From the NCBI RefSeq assembly GCF_936916975.1, contig NZ_CAKZGO010000004.1, positions 853,023-917,022 of the forward strand: DNA of 64,000 nt, written 5' to 3'. Below the pieces are notes generated by a model. The model was not told the origin of the DNA, did not search any database, and worked only from the letters and a program-made list of their open reading frames with translations. Below are positions 26,111-35,692 of the stretch, one piece after another. Each line of letters opens with the position of its first letter. Position 1 is the stretch's first letter. The translations under genes were made by a program, and so were the position numbers. This DNA comes from an uncultured Dongia sp. Lineage in GTDB: Bacteria > Pseudomonadota > Alphaproteobacteria > Dongiales > Dongiaceae.

Positions 26111-26896
26111 TCAGAGCGCGGGCCCGACAAGCTTGAAGCGTGCATCCGTGAGGTAGGTGAGCCGTTCCCGCGCTTTCGCGACCGCGCCGTGATCGAGCTC
26201 GGCCAGAATTACCGCGGGCTCGTCCGCTGCTCGCGCCAGCTGCTGGCCATCCGGGCCGATGATGCACGATAAGCCTGCATATTCCCAATCAGCTTCCGAC
26301 CCGGCCTGGTTGGCGTAGGCGACGAACACGCCATTTTCCAGCGCGCGCACGGGAATCATCATTTCCGCGATCTGGGCCCAGTGCTTGCGCAGGGCCGTCG
26401 GGGCGATGACGAGGTCGGCGCCGGCATTGACACAGGCGCGCACCGATTCCGGAAACTCGACGTCGTAGCAGATGAGCGGCGCGATCCTGAAGCCCTTGAG
26501 ATCGAAGGTGACGAGCTTGTCACCCATGGCGAAGGCATCGCGTTCATCGGCGCTGGGCAGATGCAGCTTGCGATAGATGGCGATGCTGTCACCCTTGCCG
26601 TCGAACACCTGCACCGAATTATAGACGACATCGCCAGCGCGTTCGGGAAAGCCGTAGAGAATGGCGACACCGGTTTCAGCCGCCAGGGCGGAGACAGCTT
26701 GGGCAAACGCACCATCGGCCGGTTCGGCGAGCGCTCGCATCTCGACCGCCGGCAGCCGGTAGCCCGTCATGAACAATTCCGGTGTCACCAGGAGATCGGC
26801 CCGGTTGCTCAAATGCTGCGCCACTTCGCGCAGGGCGGTGAGCTGCCACGCCTTGTCGCCCGGCACCGAATCATTCTGCAGAAGAGCCAGCCGCAT
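26111..26896 (-). CDS. Carbon-nitrogen hydrolase (nitrilase superfamily amidase)
   Basis: The 261-residue cytoplasmic protein has the nitrilase triad Glu40 (TPELFMTGY), Lys110 (YRKLHL) and Cys143 (LICYDVEFPE). The enzyme hydrolyses a C-N bond of an amide; the substrate is unknown, with omega-amidase or aliphatic amidase being possible. The ATG at 26896 follows GGGGAT; the upstream TTG at 26908 is less likely. It is convergent with uppP, 43 bases apart. Confidence 0.9.
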   Translation of the reverse strand: MRLALLQNDSVPGDKAWQLTALREVAQHLSNRADLLVTPELFMTGYRLPAVEMRALAEPADGAFAQAVSALAAETGVAILYGFPERAGDVVYNSVQVFDGKGDSIAIYRKLHLPSADERDAFAMGDKLVTFDLKGFRIAPLICYDVEFPESVRACVNAGADLVIAPTALRKHWAQIAEMMIPVRALENGVFVAYANQAGSEADWEYAGLSCIIGPDGQQLARAADEPAVILAELDHGAVAKARERLTYLTDARFKLVGPAL

Positions 26897-26986
26897 CCAT
26901 ATCCCCAAGGCTCGTTATGATCAATTTTGCGCGACCTCTCTATAGCTTAAGCTTGGTGTCAGCCAACAGATGCTTATATCCAGAGG

Positions 26987-27514
26987 ATGGATATCAGAGA
27001 GACATCTGCGGCCGACCTTGCCGCCCTTATTGCGTTGCATGATGCTGCCTTTGGCGGCCCCCATGAGGGCAGGCTGGTGGCCGACCTCATTGCCCGCGAC
27101 CTGGCTGCCATTTCGCTGGCGGCCGTCGAGGGCGGCCGCATCGTCGGCCATATCCTGTTCAGCCCGCTGGTGGTGGAGGTTGATAGCGACACGGCGCTTG
27201 GCCTGGCGCTGGCGCCGCTGGCCGTTCATCCCAGCCGGCAGCGTGCCGGGATCGGCACGGCGCTTACCCAAGCCGGCCTCGACGCGGCCAGACAAGCGGG
27301 ATGGGAGGCCGTGATCGTACTGGGCCATCCTTCCTATTACGCGCGGTTCGGCTTTTCAGCCGACCTTGCCCGCGGCTTTGAGAGCCCCTTTGCCGGCCCT
27401 GCCTTCATGGCGCTGGAATTGACAAAATCCGCGCTAAGTGGTAGAAAAGGCAAGATAATTTATTCGTCGCCCTTTGCCGATATGGCGTCTGGTGAGGCGC
27501 CGAGCGCGGCTTGA
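26987..27514 (+). CDS. GNAT N-acetyltransferase, YhbS-like
   Basis: The 175-residue protein shows the N-terminal DIRETSAADLAALIALHDAAFG, acetyl-CoA loop PLAVHPSRQRAGIGTALT, and GHPSYYARFGFSADLA, a block I associate with the YhbS group. AGAGG lies just before the ATG. The substrate is unknown. The 197 bases downstream, before fdsG, are relatively AT-rich and probably hold the formate dehydrogenase promoter. Confidence 0.88.
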   Translation: MDIRETSAADLAALIALHDAAFGGPHEGRLVADLIARDLAAISLAAVEGGRIVGHILFSPLVVEVDSDTALGLALAPLAVHPSRQRAGIGTALTQAGLDAARQAGWEAVIVLGHPSYYARFGFSADLARGFESPFAGPAFMALELTKSALSGRKGKIIYSSPFADMASGEAPSAA

Positions 27515-27711
27515 TCGCTAGCAGGCGCCGATTTTTGATAAATTTCATTTATTAGATCATAACTGCGAGATATTTGAATCTCGCCGCCGGGTGGTGGATT
27601 ACTCGCAGCGTGTCGTTTTTGAGACACCAAAATGGGCCCTGACGTCCTACATCAAGGGTTAATGGTTCGGTCTTAAAATGAACCGATCTTCGGGAGAGAA
27701 GAAGAGAGCCA

Positions 27712-28191
27712 ATGTCGGGATTAGCCGCCGCGAGATCCTGGGATAACGACGCTGCGTTGAGCATCGTTCAGGAAAAGAAGAATCTGGATGGCGCCTTGAT
27801 GCCCATCCTTCACGCCCTCAATGATGAGTTCGGCTATGTCGACGCCAGCGTCGTGCCGATCATCGCCGAGGAACTCAATCTCAGCCGCGCCGAAGTGCAT
27901 GGTGTGCTGACCTTCTATCATGACTTCCGCAAGGCACCGGCCGGCCGCCATGTGATCAAGATCTGCCGCGCCGAATCCTGCCAGTCGATGGCCGGCCGCG
28001 AGCTTGAGGAACATGCCAAGCGGCATCTGCGCGTCGAGATGGGCGAAACCTCCCCCGACAAGAAATTCACCCTGGAAGCCGTCTATTGCTTAGGCCTGTG
28101 CGCCTGTTCGCCGGCGATGACGATCGACGGCAAATTGCATGGCCGCGTGACGCCGGCCCGTTTCGACGCACTTGTCGCGGAGAAGCATTGA
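27712..28191 (+). CDS. fdsG: NAD-dependent formate dehydrogenase gamma subunit
   Basis: The 159-residue subunit is homologous to the 24-kDa (NuoE) subunit of complex I and carries a 2Fe-2S cluster in the thioredoxin-like C-terminal half (C-R-A-E-S-C, then YCLGLCACSPA). It belongs to the soluble molybdenum formate dehydrogenase. The stop overlaps the fdsB start (TGATG). The order G-B-A-C-D is that of the Cupriavidus and Rhodobacter fds operons. Confidence 0.95.
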   Translation: MSGLAAARSWDNDAALSIVQEKKNLDGALMPILHALNDEFGYVDASVVPIIAEELNLSRAEVHGVLTFYHDFRKAPAGRHVIKICRAESCQSMAGRELEEHAKRHLRVEMGETSPDKKFTLEAVYCLGLCACSPAMTIDGKLHGRVTPARFDALVAEKH

Positions 28192-29765
28192 TGAGCATCA
28201 CCCTCTATCTGCCGGGTGATTCCGGCGCATTGGCACTCGGCGCCGACGAGGTCGTGACGGCGCTGCAGGTCGAGGCGCTCACCCGCAAGCTCGATCTCAA
28301 GATCATCCGCAATGGCAGCCGTGGCCTGTTTTGGCTGGAGCCGATGCTGGAAGTGGTGACGCCCGCCGGCCGCATCGCCTATGGCCCCGTAACGCCCCAT
28401 GATGTTGCGGGCCTCATCGATGACGATTGCTTGAACGGCGGCCAGAACCATCCGCTCTATCTGGGGAAGCCCGAAGAAATTCCCTATCTGAAAAACCAGG
28501 AGCGCCTGACCTTCGCACGCTGCGGCATCATCGATCCCACCGATATCGAAGACTATATCGCCCATGAGGGCTATCGTGGCTTGAAGGCCGCCATTCGGAT
28601 GCAGGGTGCGGCCATCGTCGAGGCCGTGACGGAATCCGGCCTGCGCGGTCGCGGCGGTGCGGGCTTCCCGACCGGCATCAAGTGGAAGACCGTGCTGGGT
28701 TTAGAAGCAGATCAGAAATACATCGTCTGCAACGCCGATGAAGGCGATAGCGGCACCTTTGCCGACCGCATGATCATGGAGGGCGATCCCTTCCTGCTGG
28801 TCGAAGGTATGACGATTGCCGGTCTCGCGGTGGGCGCCACCAAGGGTTTCATCTATATCCGCAGCGAATATCCGGATGCGTACCGGCAGCTCGAAACGGC
28901 GATCGTGGCGGCGAACCGCAAGGGCTATCTCGGCCCCGATGTGATGGGTTCGGGCAAGGCGTTCCAGCTGGAACTGCGCCTGGGTGCAGGTGCCTATATC
29001 TGCGGCGAGGAAACCTCGTTGCTCGAAAGCTTAGAGGGCAAGCGCGGCATGGTGCGCGCAAAGCCGCCGCTGCCCGCGATCAAGGGCCTGTTTGGTAAGC
29101 CGACGGTCATCAACAACGTGCTCTCTTTCGTGGCGGTGCCGACGATCCTCGACAAGGGGGCCACGTTCTACAAAGATTTCGGCATGGGTCGCTCGCGCGG
29201 CACGATGCCGTTGCAATTGGCCGGCAATATCCGCCATGGCGGCCTGGTCGAAAAAGCCTTCGGCATCACATTGCGCCAGGTGATCGAGGATTTCGGCGGC
29301 GGGACCGCGACCGGCAAACCGATCCGCGCTGTGCAGGTGGGCGGGCCGCTTGGCGCCTATTTCCCGACGTCGCTTTTGGATACGCCGCTCGATTATGAGG
29401 CGATGGCAGCCGCCAAGGGCATGCTGGGCCATGGCGGCATCGTCGTGTTCGACGACAGTGTCGATCTCGCCTTGCAGGCGCGCTTCGCGATGGAATTCTG
29501 CGCCATTGAATCCTGCGGCAAGTGCACGCCCTGCCGCATCGGCTCGACCCGCGGCGTCGAAGTGATCGACCGCATCATCAACAATGAGAACCGCGAGAAG
29601 AACATGGTTCTGCTCGGGGATCTTTGCGACACCATGCTGGATGGGTCGCTTTGCGCATTGGGCGGCCTGACGCCGTTCCCGGTGCAAAGCGCCGTCCGCC
29701 ACTTCCCGGAAGATTTCAACCGCCCGCAACCGCAGCGTTCTGCTGGGCGCGCGGCGGCTGAGTAG
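28191..29765 (+). CDS. fdsB: NAD-dependent formate dehydrogenase beta subunit
   Basis: The 524-residue protein has an N-terminal thioredoxin-like part (NuoE-like, about 1-100) and a NuoF-like part with the NADH and FMN sites (RGRGGAGFPTGIKW; GAGAYICGEETSLLESLEGK) and a 4Fe-4S motif ESCGKCTPCRIG. It reduces NAD+ with electrons from formate. The start overlaps the fdsG stop; upstream in-frame Met codons lie inside fdsG and are rejected. Confidence 0.96.
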   Translation: MSITLYLPGDSGALALGADEVVTALQVEALTRKLDLKIIRNGSRGLFWLEPMLEVVTPAGRIAYGPVTPHDVAGLIDDDCLNGGQNHPLYLGKPEEIPYLKNQERLTFARCGIIDPTDIEDYIAHEGYRGLKAAIRMQGAAIVEAVTESGLRGRGGAGFPTGIKWKTVLGLEADQKYIVCNADEGDSGTFADRMIMEGDPFLLVEGMTIAGLAVGATKGFIYIRSEYPDAYRQLETAIVAANRKGYLGPDVMGSGKAFQLELRLGAGAYICGEETSLLESLEGKRGMVRAKPPLPAIKGLFGKPTVINNVLSFVAVPTILDKGATFYKDFGMGRSRGTMPLQLAGNIRHGGLVEKAFGITLRQVIEDFGGGTATGKPIRAVQVGGPLGAYFPTSLLDTPLDYEAMAAAKGMLGHGGIVVFDDSVDLALQARFAMEFCAIESCGKCTPCRIGSTRGVEVIDRIINNENREKNMVLLGDLCDTMLDGSLCALGGLTPFPVQSAVRHFPEDFNRPQPQRSAGRAAAE

Positions 29766-29775
29766 GAGATAGACC

Positions 29776-32610
29776 ATGCTGATCCAAGAAACCGATTACG
29801 GGACGCCGATCCGCCTCTCCACCAATCTGGTGACGCTCACCATCGACGGGCAGGAAGTGACCGTGCCGGAAGGCACCTCGATCATGCGCGCCGCGACAGA
29901 GATGGGCACGAAAGTGCCGAAGCTGTGCGCCACCGACAGCATCGAAGCCTTCGGCTCATGCCGCCTCTGCGCCGTCGAGATCGAAGGTCGCCGGGGCACT
30001 CCGGCCTCCTGCACGACGCCGGTCGAGAACGGCCTCAAGGTCTGGACCCAGACCGGCAAGCTCGCCAAGCTCCGCCGCAATATCATGGAGCTCTATATCT
30101 CCGACCACCCGTTGGATTGCCTGACTTGTCCTGCCAACGGTAATTGCGAATTGCAGGACATGGCGGGTGTGGTGGGTCTTCGCGATGTGCGCTACGGCTT
30201 CAAGGGCGAAAACCATCTCGATGCCGTGAAGGATGAGAGCAATCCCTATTTCACCTTCGATGCGTCGAAATGCATCGTCTGCTCGCGCTGCGTGCGTGCC
30301 TGCGAGGAAGTGCAGGGAACGTTCGCCCTCACCATCGACAGCCGCGGCTTTGCCTCCACCGTCTCCGCGGGCCAGAAGGAAGATTTCTTAGGGTCCGAAT
30401 GCGTATCGTGCGGCGCCTGCGTGCAGGCCTGCCCGACCGCGACGCTGATGGAGAAGTCCATCATCGAAGCCGGCCAGCCGGAACATTCGGTCGTCACCAC
30501 CTGCGCCTATTGCGGTGTCGGCTGCTCGTTCAAAGCCGAGATGCGCGGGACTGAAGTCGTCAACATGGTGCCCTATAAGGACGGTCAGGCGAACCATGGC
30601 CATTCCTGCGTCAAGGGCCGCTTCGCCTGGGGCTATACCACCCATCAGGACCGCATCACCAAGCCGATGATCCGCGCCAAGATCACCGACCCCTGGAAGG
30701 AAGTTTCCTGGGAAGAGGCGATCGGCCATGCCGCATCGGAATTCAAACGCATCCAGAAGAAATACGGCCGCACCTCGGTTGGCGGCATCACGTCTTCACG
30801 CTGCACCAATGAAGAAGCCTATCTGGTGCAGAAGCTGATCCGCGCCGCGTTCGGCACCAACAATGTCGATACCTGCGCCCGCGTCTGTCATTCGCCGACC
30901 GGTTACGGCTTGTCGACCACCTTCGGCACCTCGGCCGGCACGCAGGATTTCGATTCCGTGCGCGAGGCCGACGTCATCCTGGTGATCGGTGCCAATCCGA
31001 CGGATGCGCATCCGGTGTTCGCCAGCCACATGAAGAAGCGCCTGCGCCAAGGGGCCAAGCTCATCGTCATCGATCCGCGGCGCATCGACCTGGTGAAGTC
31101 GGCGCATATCAAGGCGCAGCATCATCTGCCGCTGAAGCCCGGCACCAATGTCGCCATGATCAATTCGCTGGCCCATGTCATCGTGACGGAAGGCCTGGTG
31201 AAAGAGGACTATGTCGCCGAGCGTTGCGACCTGATGGAATTCAACCGCTGGCGCGACTTCGTTTCGGACAAGCGTCATTCGCCCGAGGAGATGGCGCAAT
31301 ATACCGGCGTCGATCCCGCCGAAGTGCGCGCTGCCGCGAGACTCTATGCCAGCGTCAAGAACGCCGCGATCTATTACGGCCTTGGCGTCACCGAGCACAG
31401 CCAGGGTTCGACCATGGTCATGGGCATGGCGAACCTTGCCATGGCCACGGGCAATGTCGGGCATGTCGGCGCCGGCGTGAATCCGCTGCGCGGACAGAAC
31501 AATGTCCAGGGCTCCTGCGACATGGGCTCGTTCCCGCATGAGCTTACCGGCTATCGTCATGTGGCGACGGATGCCGTGCGGCACCAGTTCGAATCCGCCT
31601 GGGGCGTCACCCTCGATCCGGAACCGGGCCTGCGCATCCCCAACATGCTGGATGCCGCGGTCGATGGTACCTTCAAGGGCATCTATATCCAGGGCGAAGA
31701 CATCGCCCAATCCGATCCCAACACCAAGCATGTGACCGCCGGTCTCGAGGCGATGGAATGCGTCGTCGTGCAGGACATCTTCCTCAACGAGACCGCGAAC
31801 TATGCCCATGTGTTCCTGCCGGGCACCACGTTCCTGGAGAAGGACGGCACCTTCACCAACGCCGAACGCCGCATCAACATGGTGCGCCAGGCCATCCCGC
31901 CGGTGCCGGGCTATGCCGATTGGGAAGTGACCATCATGCTCAGCAAGGCGCTGGGCTATGAGATGAATTACAGCCACCCGTCGGAGATCATGGACGAGAT
32001 CGCGCATCTCACCCCGACCTTCAAGGGCGTCTCCTATAAGCGCCTCGACGAAATGGGGTCGATCCAGTGGCCGTGCAACGACGCGGCCCCCAACGGCACG
32101 CCGACCATGCATATCGACCATTTTGTGCGCGGCAAGGGCCGCTTCATGATCACCGAATTCGTGCCGACCGAGGAACGGGTGGGTCCGCGCTTCCCGCTCA
32201 TCCTCACCACGGGGCGAATCCTCAGCCAGTACAATGTCGGCGCGCAGACACGGCGCACTGGCAACATCGCCTGGCATCCGGAAGACATTCTGGAAATCCA
32301 TGCCCATGATGCCGAGGAACGCGGCATCCGCGACGGCGACAATGTCGCCATCGTCAGCCGTGTCGGCGAAACATCGTTGAAGGCCGTGATTTCGGAGCGC
32401 ATGCAGCCGGGTGTCGTCTATACGACCTTCCATCACTTCGGCACCGGCGCCAACGTCATCACCACCGAGTTCTCGGATTGGGCGACCAATTGCCCGGAAT
32501 ACAAGGTGACGGCGGTGGAAGTGCGCCTCTCCAACCATCAGTCGGAATGGCAGCGTGAGAACGCCCTGTTCCGCCAGGCATCGCGCCGCATCGGCAAGGC
32601 AGCCGAGTAA
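29776..32610 (+). CDS. fdsA: NAD-dependent formate dehydrogenase alpha subunit (molybdopterin)
   Basis: The 944-residue catalytic subunit oxidises formate to CO2 at a bis-molybdopterin guanine dinucleotide site. The N-terminal NuoG-like part has 2Fe-2S Cys51, 62, 65 and 79, a His111/Cys115/118/124 site, and two 4Fe-4S sets (Cys166-176 and Cys209-219). A further 4Fe-4S set (Cys243, 246, 250, 278) leads into the molybdopterin domain. The metal ligand is Cys371 in DTCARVCHSPTG, so this is a Cys, not a selenocysteine, enzyme. The ribosome binding site TAGGAGA is good. Confidence 0.97.
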   Translation: MLIQETDYGTPIRLSTNLVTLTIDGQEVTVPEGTSIMRAATEMGTKVPKLCATDSIEAFGSCRLCAVEIEGRRGTPASCTTPVENGLKVWTQTGKLAKLRRNIMELYISDHPLDCLTCPANGNCELQDMAGVVGLRDVRYGFKGENHLDAVKDESNPYFTFDASKCIVCSRCVRACEEVQGTFALTIDSRGFASTVSAGQKEDFLGSECVSCGACVQACPTATLMEKSIIEAGQPEHSVVTTCAYCGVGCSFKAEMRGTEVVNMVPYKDGQANHGHSCVKGRFAWGYTTHQDRITKPMIRAKITDPWKEVSWEEAIGHAASEFKRIQKKYGRTSVGGITSSRCTNEEAYLVQKLIRAAFGTNNVDTCARVCHSPTGYGLSTTFGTSAGTQDFDSVREADVILVIGANPTDAHPVFASHMKKRLRQGAKLIVIDPRRIDLVKSAHIKAQHHLPLKPGTNVAMINSLAHVIVTEGLVKEDYVAERCDLMEFNRWRDFVSDKRHSPEEMAQYTGVDPAEVRAAARLYASVKNAAIYYGLGVTEHSQGSTMVMGMANLAMATGNVGHVGAGVNPLRGQNNVQGSCDMGSFPHELTGYRHVATDAVRHQFESAWGVTLDPEPGLRIPNMLDAAVDGTFKGIYIQGEDIAQSDPNTKHVTAGLEAMECVVVQDIFLNETANYAHVFLPGTTFLEKDGTFTNAERRINMVRQAIPPVPGYADWEVTIMLSKALGYEMNYSHPSEIMDEIAHLTPTFKGVSYKRLDEMGSIQWPCNDAAPNGTPTMHIDHFVRGKGRFMITEFVPTEERVGPRFPLILTTGRILSQYNVGAQTRRTGNIAWHPEDILEIHAHDAEERGIRDGDNVAIVSRVGETSLKAVISERMQPGVVYTTFHHFGTGANVITTEFSDWATNCPEYKVTAVEVRLSNHQSEWQRENALFRQASRRIGKAAE

Positions 32611-32613
32611 CGC

Positions 32614-33462
32614 ATGACCAAAAGGTTGCAGCAGGATAACAGCGAACCACCGGTGGCCGATTTGCCACCGGTCGTCTCGCCTGTAACTCTGCAGCAATTG
32701 CGCTATGACGGAACATCGCTCGACCGGCTCGACATGCTGGCCGATGAGGTGCCGGTGGCGCTTGTCTATAACGGCGTCTCCCATGCCGTGATGATGGCGA
32801 GCCCCGCCGATCTCGAAGATTTCGCCCGCGGCTTTTCCTTGAGCGAGGGCATCATCGAGAGTGCCGCCGAGATCCGTGATGTCGAGGCTGTGCCGCATGA
32901 GAAGGGCATCGAGCTCATCATCGATCTGGCACCGGAATCCTTCTGGCGCTTGAAAGAACGCCGCCGCACCATTGCTGGGCGCACCGGTTGTGGCCTGTGC
33001 GGTCTCGACAGTCTGGAACAGGTCGCGCGCGACCTACCCAAGGTTGGCAGCGACAGGCAGATCGCCTTGAGTGCCATCCGCCGCGCGCTGGCGTCATTGC
33101 CGGCAGCGCAGACTTACAATCAACAGGCCCATGCGCTTCATGCCGCCGCCTATTGCGATGCCGATGGCAATCTGCTGATCGTGCGCGAGGATGTCGGCCG
33201 CCACAATGCGTTGGACAAGCTCATTGGCGCGGTTGGCAAAGCCGGCATCGATCCCGCGAGTGGCTTCTGCGTCATCACCAGCCGCTGCTCGGTCGAGATG
33301 GTGCAGAAGGCGGTCATCGCCGGCATGCCGATCCTGGTTGCCGTTTCGGCGCCGACCCTAATGGCCAAGCGGACGGCGGAAGAGGCCGGCATCACCCTGC
33401 TGGCGCTCGCGCGCGACGACAGCGCGCTCGCCGTCACCCATCCCCACCGACTTTCGCGCTAG
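32614..33462 (+). CDS. fdhD: Formate dehydrogenase sulfurtransferase / accessory protein FdhD (FdsC)
   Basis: The 282-residue protein moves sulfur from a cysteine desulfurase to the molybdenum cofactor before its insertion into FdsA. The essential Cys pair is in GRTGCGLCGLDSLEQ. REDVGRHNALDKLIG is the conserved C-terminal block. It sits 3 bases after fdsA, where fdsC lies in fdsGBACD operons. Confidence 0.95.
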   Translation: MTKRLQQDNSEPPVADLPPVVSPVTLQQLRYDGTSLDRLDMLADEVPVALVYNGVSHAVMMASPADLEDFARGFSLSEGIIESAAEIRDVEAVPHEKGIELIIDLAPESFWRLKERRRTIAGRTGCGLCGLDSLEQVARDLPKVGSDRQIALSAIRRALASLPAAQTYNQQAHALHAAAYCDADGNLLIVREDVGRHNALDKLIGAVGKAGIDPASGFCVITSRCSVEMVQKAVIAGMPILVAVSAPTLMAKRTAEEAGITLLALARDDSALAVTHPHRLSR

Positions 33463-33474
33463 GAGTTTGCCACC

Positions 33475-33711
33475 TTGAACAACGACCGCCTGATTTCGAT
33501 GGCCAACCAGATTGCTGATTTCTTCCAGAGCTATCCGGAAGCCGAAGCCGTCGAGGGCGTCTCCGTCCATATCCTGAAGTTCTGGGACCCCAGCATGCGC
33601 CGGGGCATCTTCGCCCATCTCAATACCGGTGGCGCGGGGCTGAAGCCGCTCACCGTGAAGGCGCTGCAGCATCTCGCGGAGACGCAGAGCAATCTGTCGA
33701 AGAGCGCGTGA
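33475..33711 (+). CDS. fdsD: Formate dehydrogenase delta subunit
   Basis: The 78-residue protein includes RLISMANQIADFF and a HILKFWDPSMRRG block typical of FdsD, a small subunit needed for full activity of the soluble enzyme. The start is a TTG 9 bases after AGGAG; an in-frame ATG at 33499 lacks a ribosome binding site. Last structural gene of the operon. Confidence 0.92.
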   Translation: MNNDRLISMANQIADFFQSYPEAEAVEGVSVHILKFWDPSMRRGIFAHLNTGGAGLKPLTVKALQHLAETQSNLSKSA

Positions 33712-33740
33712 TCTCTCCGCTGTCGCCGATGAGTCACTAA

Positions 33741-34631
33741 ATGCTCGTGCGCCAGCTCGTCTATCTCGCAGCCCTTGCCCGTGAGCGGCATTTCGCCCGC
33801 GCAGCGGCGGCCTGCAACATCACGCAGCCGGCCCTCTCCACCGCCATCAAGCAGCTGGAAGAAGAGCTGGGCGTGCCGCTGGTCGATCGCGACAAGCGCT
33901 TCAAGGGTTTCACGCCCGAGGGGCAGGAGGTGCTGCTCTGGGCGCGGCGCATCCTCTCTGACTATGACAGCCTGCGTCAGGGCATTCAGAACGCCAAGCG
34001 CAGCCTGACCGGCACGTTGCGGCTCGGCGTCATTCCATCCGCGCTGCCCTTGGTACCGCTGGTGACCGATCCGCTGTATGACCGCCATCCGCAGGTGCGC
34101 GTCACGGTATGGTCGACCAGCTCCGCCGAGATCCAGCAGGGCATCGATCATTTCGAGCTTGAGGGCGGCATCACCTATCTGGAATCTGAGCCGCTGAAGG
34201 GCGTGCTGCAGCGGCCGCTCTATACCGAGCGCTATGTGCTCCTGACGCCGGAACATGGGCCGCTCGGCACGGCACGGACAGCCACTTGGCGACAGGCGGC
34301 GGAGTTGCCGCTGTGCCTGCTCACCCCCAACATGCAGAACCGGCGCATCATCGACGCCATCTTCAAATCGCTGGATTGCAACCCGCGCCCGCAGCTGGAG
34401 ACCAATTCCGTGGTCAATCTCTGCGCCCATGTACGGTCGGGCAGGCTGTCCAGCATCGTGCCTAAATCGCTGATCCAGGTGCTGGGCATGCCGTCCGGCG
34501 CCGTTGCGCTCGACCTCACGGAGCCCGATATCAGCCGGCAAGTCGGCCTCGTCGTGCCCGACCGCGAACCCCTGTCACCGATCAGCCTTGCGCTGTTCTC
34601 GATGCAGTTCCCAGGATTCAAGGAAGGGTAG
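33741..34631 (+). CDS. LysR-family regulator, probably of the fds operon
   Basis: The 296-residue protein has an N-terminal winged helix-turn-helix (LVYLAALARERHFARAAAAC, ITQPALSTAIKQLEEELG) and a C-terminal co-inducer domain. It begins 29 bases after fdsD in the same direction. In other fds clusters a LysR regulator (fdsR) is usually upstream and divergent; here it appears to be the last gene of the operon, so it may be co-expressed with its target. The inducer, formate or molybdate, is inference only. Confidence 0.9.
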   Translation: MLVRQLVYLAALARERHFARAAAACNITQPALSTAIKQLEEELGVPLVDRDKRFKGFTPEGQEVLLWARRILSDYDSLRQGIQNAKRSLTGTLRLGVIPSALPLVPLVTDPLYDRHPQVRVTVWSTSSAEIQQGIDHFELEGGITYLESEPLKGVLQRPLYTERYVLLTPEHGPLGTARTATWRQAAELPLCLLTPNMQNRRIIDAIFKSLDCNPRPQLETNSVVNLCAHVRSGRLSSIVPKSLIQVLGMPSGAVALDLTEPDISRQVGLVVPDREPLSPISLALFSMQFPGFKEG

Positions 34632-34691
34632 CTTCTTTGCGATAAGCGGTTATACACTCGCGGTGTGCTAAATCCCGCGAGCGAGTTTCCG

Positions 34692-35573
34692 ATGCCCAGC
34701 GCCCCCGCCGTCCACGGCTTTTTCGACACCGATACTGCGACGATTTCCTATGTCGTGATCGATCCGGCAACGAAGGCAGCCGCCATCATCGATTCGGTGC
34801 TGGATTTCAACCAGGCGTCGGGGCGTATCAGCACGGTGTCCGCCGACAAGCTGATCGATTGCGTGCGCGCGAACGGCGCCACGGTCGCGTGGATCATCGA
34901 GACACATCTGCATGCCGATCATCTGTCGGCCGCTCCCTATCTGCAGGAGAAGCTTGGCGGCAAAATTGCGATCGGGTCGCATGTGACAACGGTGCAGCAG
35001 ACCTTTGGCGAGATCTATAATGCCGGTCAGAGCTTTGCCCGCGACGGCAGCCAGTTCGACACGCTCATCCCCGATGGCGCGCATTTCAGCCTCGGCTCGA
35101 TCGATGTGACCGCGCTGCATACGCCCGGCCATACGCCTGCCTGTATGAGCTATCTCATCGGGGATGCGCTGTTCGTCGGCGACACCCTGTTCATGCCGGA
35201 TTACGGGACGGCGCGCTGCGATTTCCCGGGCGGCGATGCCCGGCAGCTCTACCGTTCGATCCGGCGCCTGTTCACGCTGCCAGACGTGACGCGCATGTAT
35301 CTGTGTCATGATTATTTGCCGGCCGCGGCACCGGGCAGTCGAACGGAAATCTGCTGGGAGACCAGCGTCGGCGCGCAGAAGCGTCACAACATTCATGTCA
35401 ATGAGCGCGTCACTGAAGATGAATTTGTCGCCATGCGCACGGCCAAGGACAAAAAGCTCGATATGCCGCGCCTCATTCTGCCGGCCGTCCAGGTCAACAT
35501 GCGCGCCGGGCACCTGCCGGATGCGGAAGACAACGGCACGCGATATTTGAAGCTGCCAATCAACAAGTTCTGA
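34692..35573 (+). CDS. Metallo-beta-lactamase-fold hydrolase, persulfide dioxygenase-like
   Basis: The 293-residue protein has THLHADHLSA (His72, His74, Asp76, His77), HTPGHTPACMSY and GDTLFMPDYGTARCDFPGG; the last is characteristic of the ETHE1/persulfide dioxygenase branch. Such enzymes oxidise glutathione persulfide to sulfite with a mononuclear iron. The start at ATG 34692 is chosen over GTG 34665. It lies 119 bases before the rhodanese-ChrB gene, and a shared sulfur role is plausible. Confidence 0.85.
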   Translation: MPSAPAVHGFFDTDTATISYVVIDPATKAAAIIDSVLDFNQASGRISTVSADKLIDCVRANGATVAWIIETHLHADHLSAAPYLQEKLGGKIAIGSHVTTVQQTFGEIYNAGQSFARDGSQFDTLIPDGAHFSLGSIDVTALHTPGHTPACMSYLIGDALFVGDTLFMPDYGTARCDFPGGDARQLYRSIRRLFTLPDVTRMYLCHDYLPAAAPGSRTEICWETSVGAQKRHNIHVNERVTEDEFVAMRTAKDKKLDMPRLILPAVQVNMRAGHLPDAEDNGTRYLKLPINKF

Positions 35574-35692
35574 AATCTTGACAAATGGGTGCCGTTTCCC
35601 GGATGATCCTGCTCAAGGGGTTGACCGCGATCGCCCCGTGAGGCCTTGGCTAGAGAATCGCGTCCTGTCTCCCTTATAGGAGTGGACGTCAC

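Noticed and set aside
27534..27576. Promoter for fdsG in the AT-rich stretch (TTGATA and TCATAA, 16 bases apart)
   Set aside because: It lies more than 130 bases from the start and the match is weak; other pairs are equally plausible.
30886..30891. Possible selenocysteine codon in the formate dehydrogenase alpha subunit
   Set aside because: The metal-ligand position is a normal Cys codon (Cys371); no in-frame TGA is present.
30796..32898. 700-codon frame on the minus strand opposite fdsA and fdhD
   Set aside because: A composition shadow, rich in His, Asp, Arg and Gly, with no family features; fdsA is certain.
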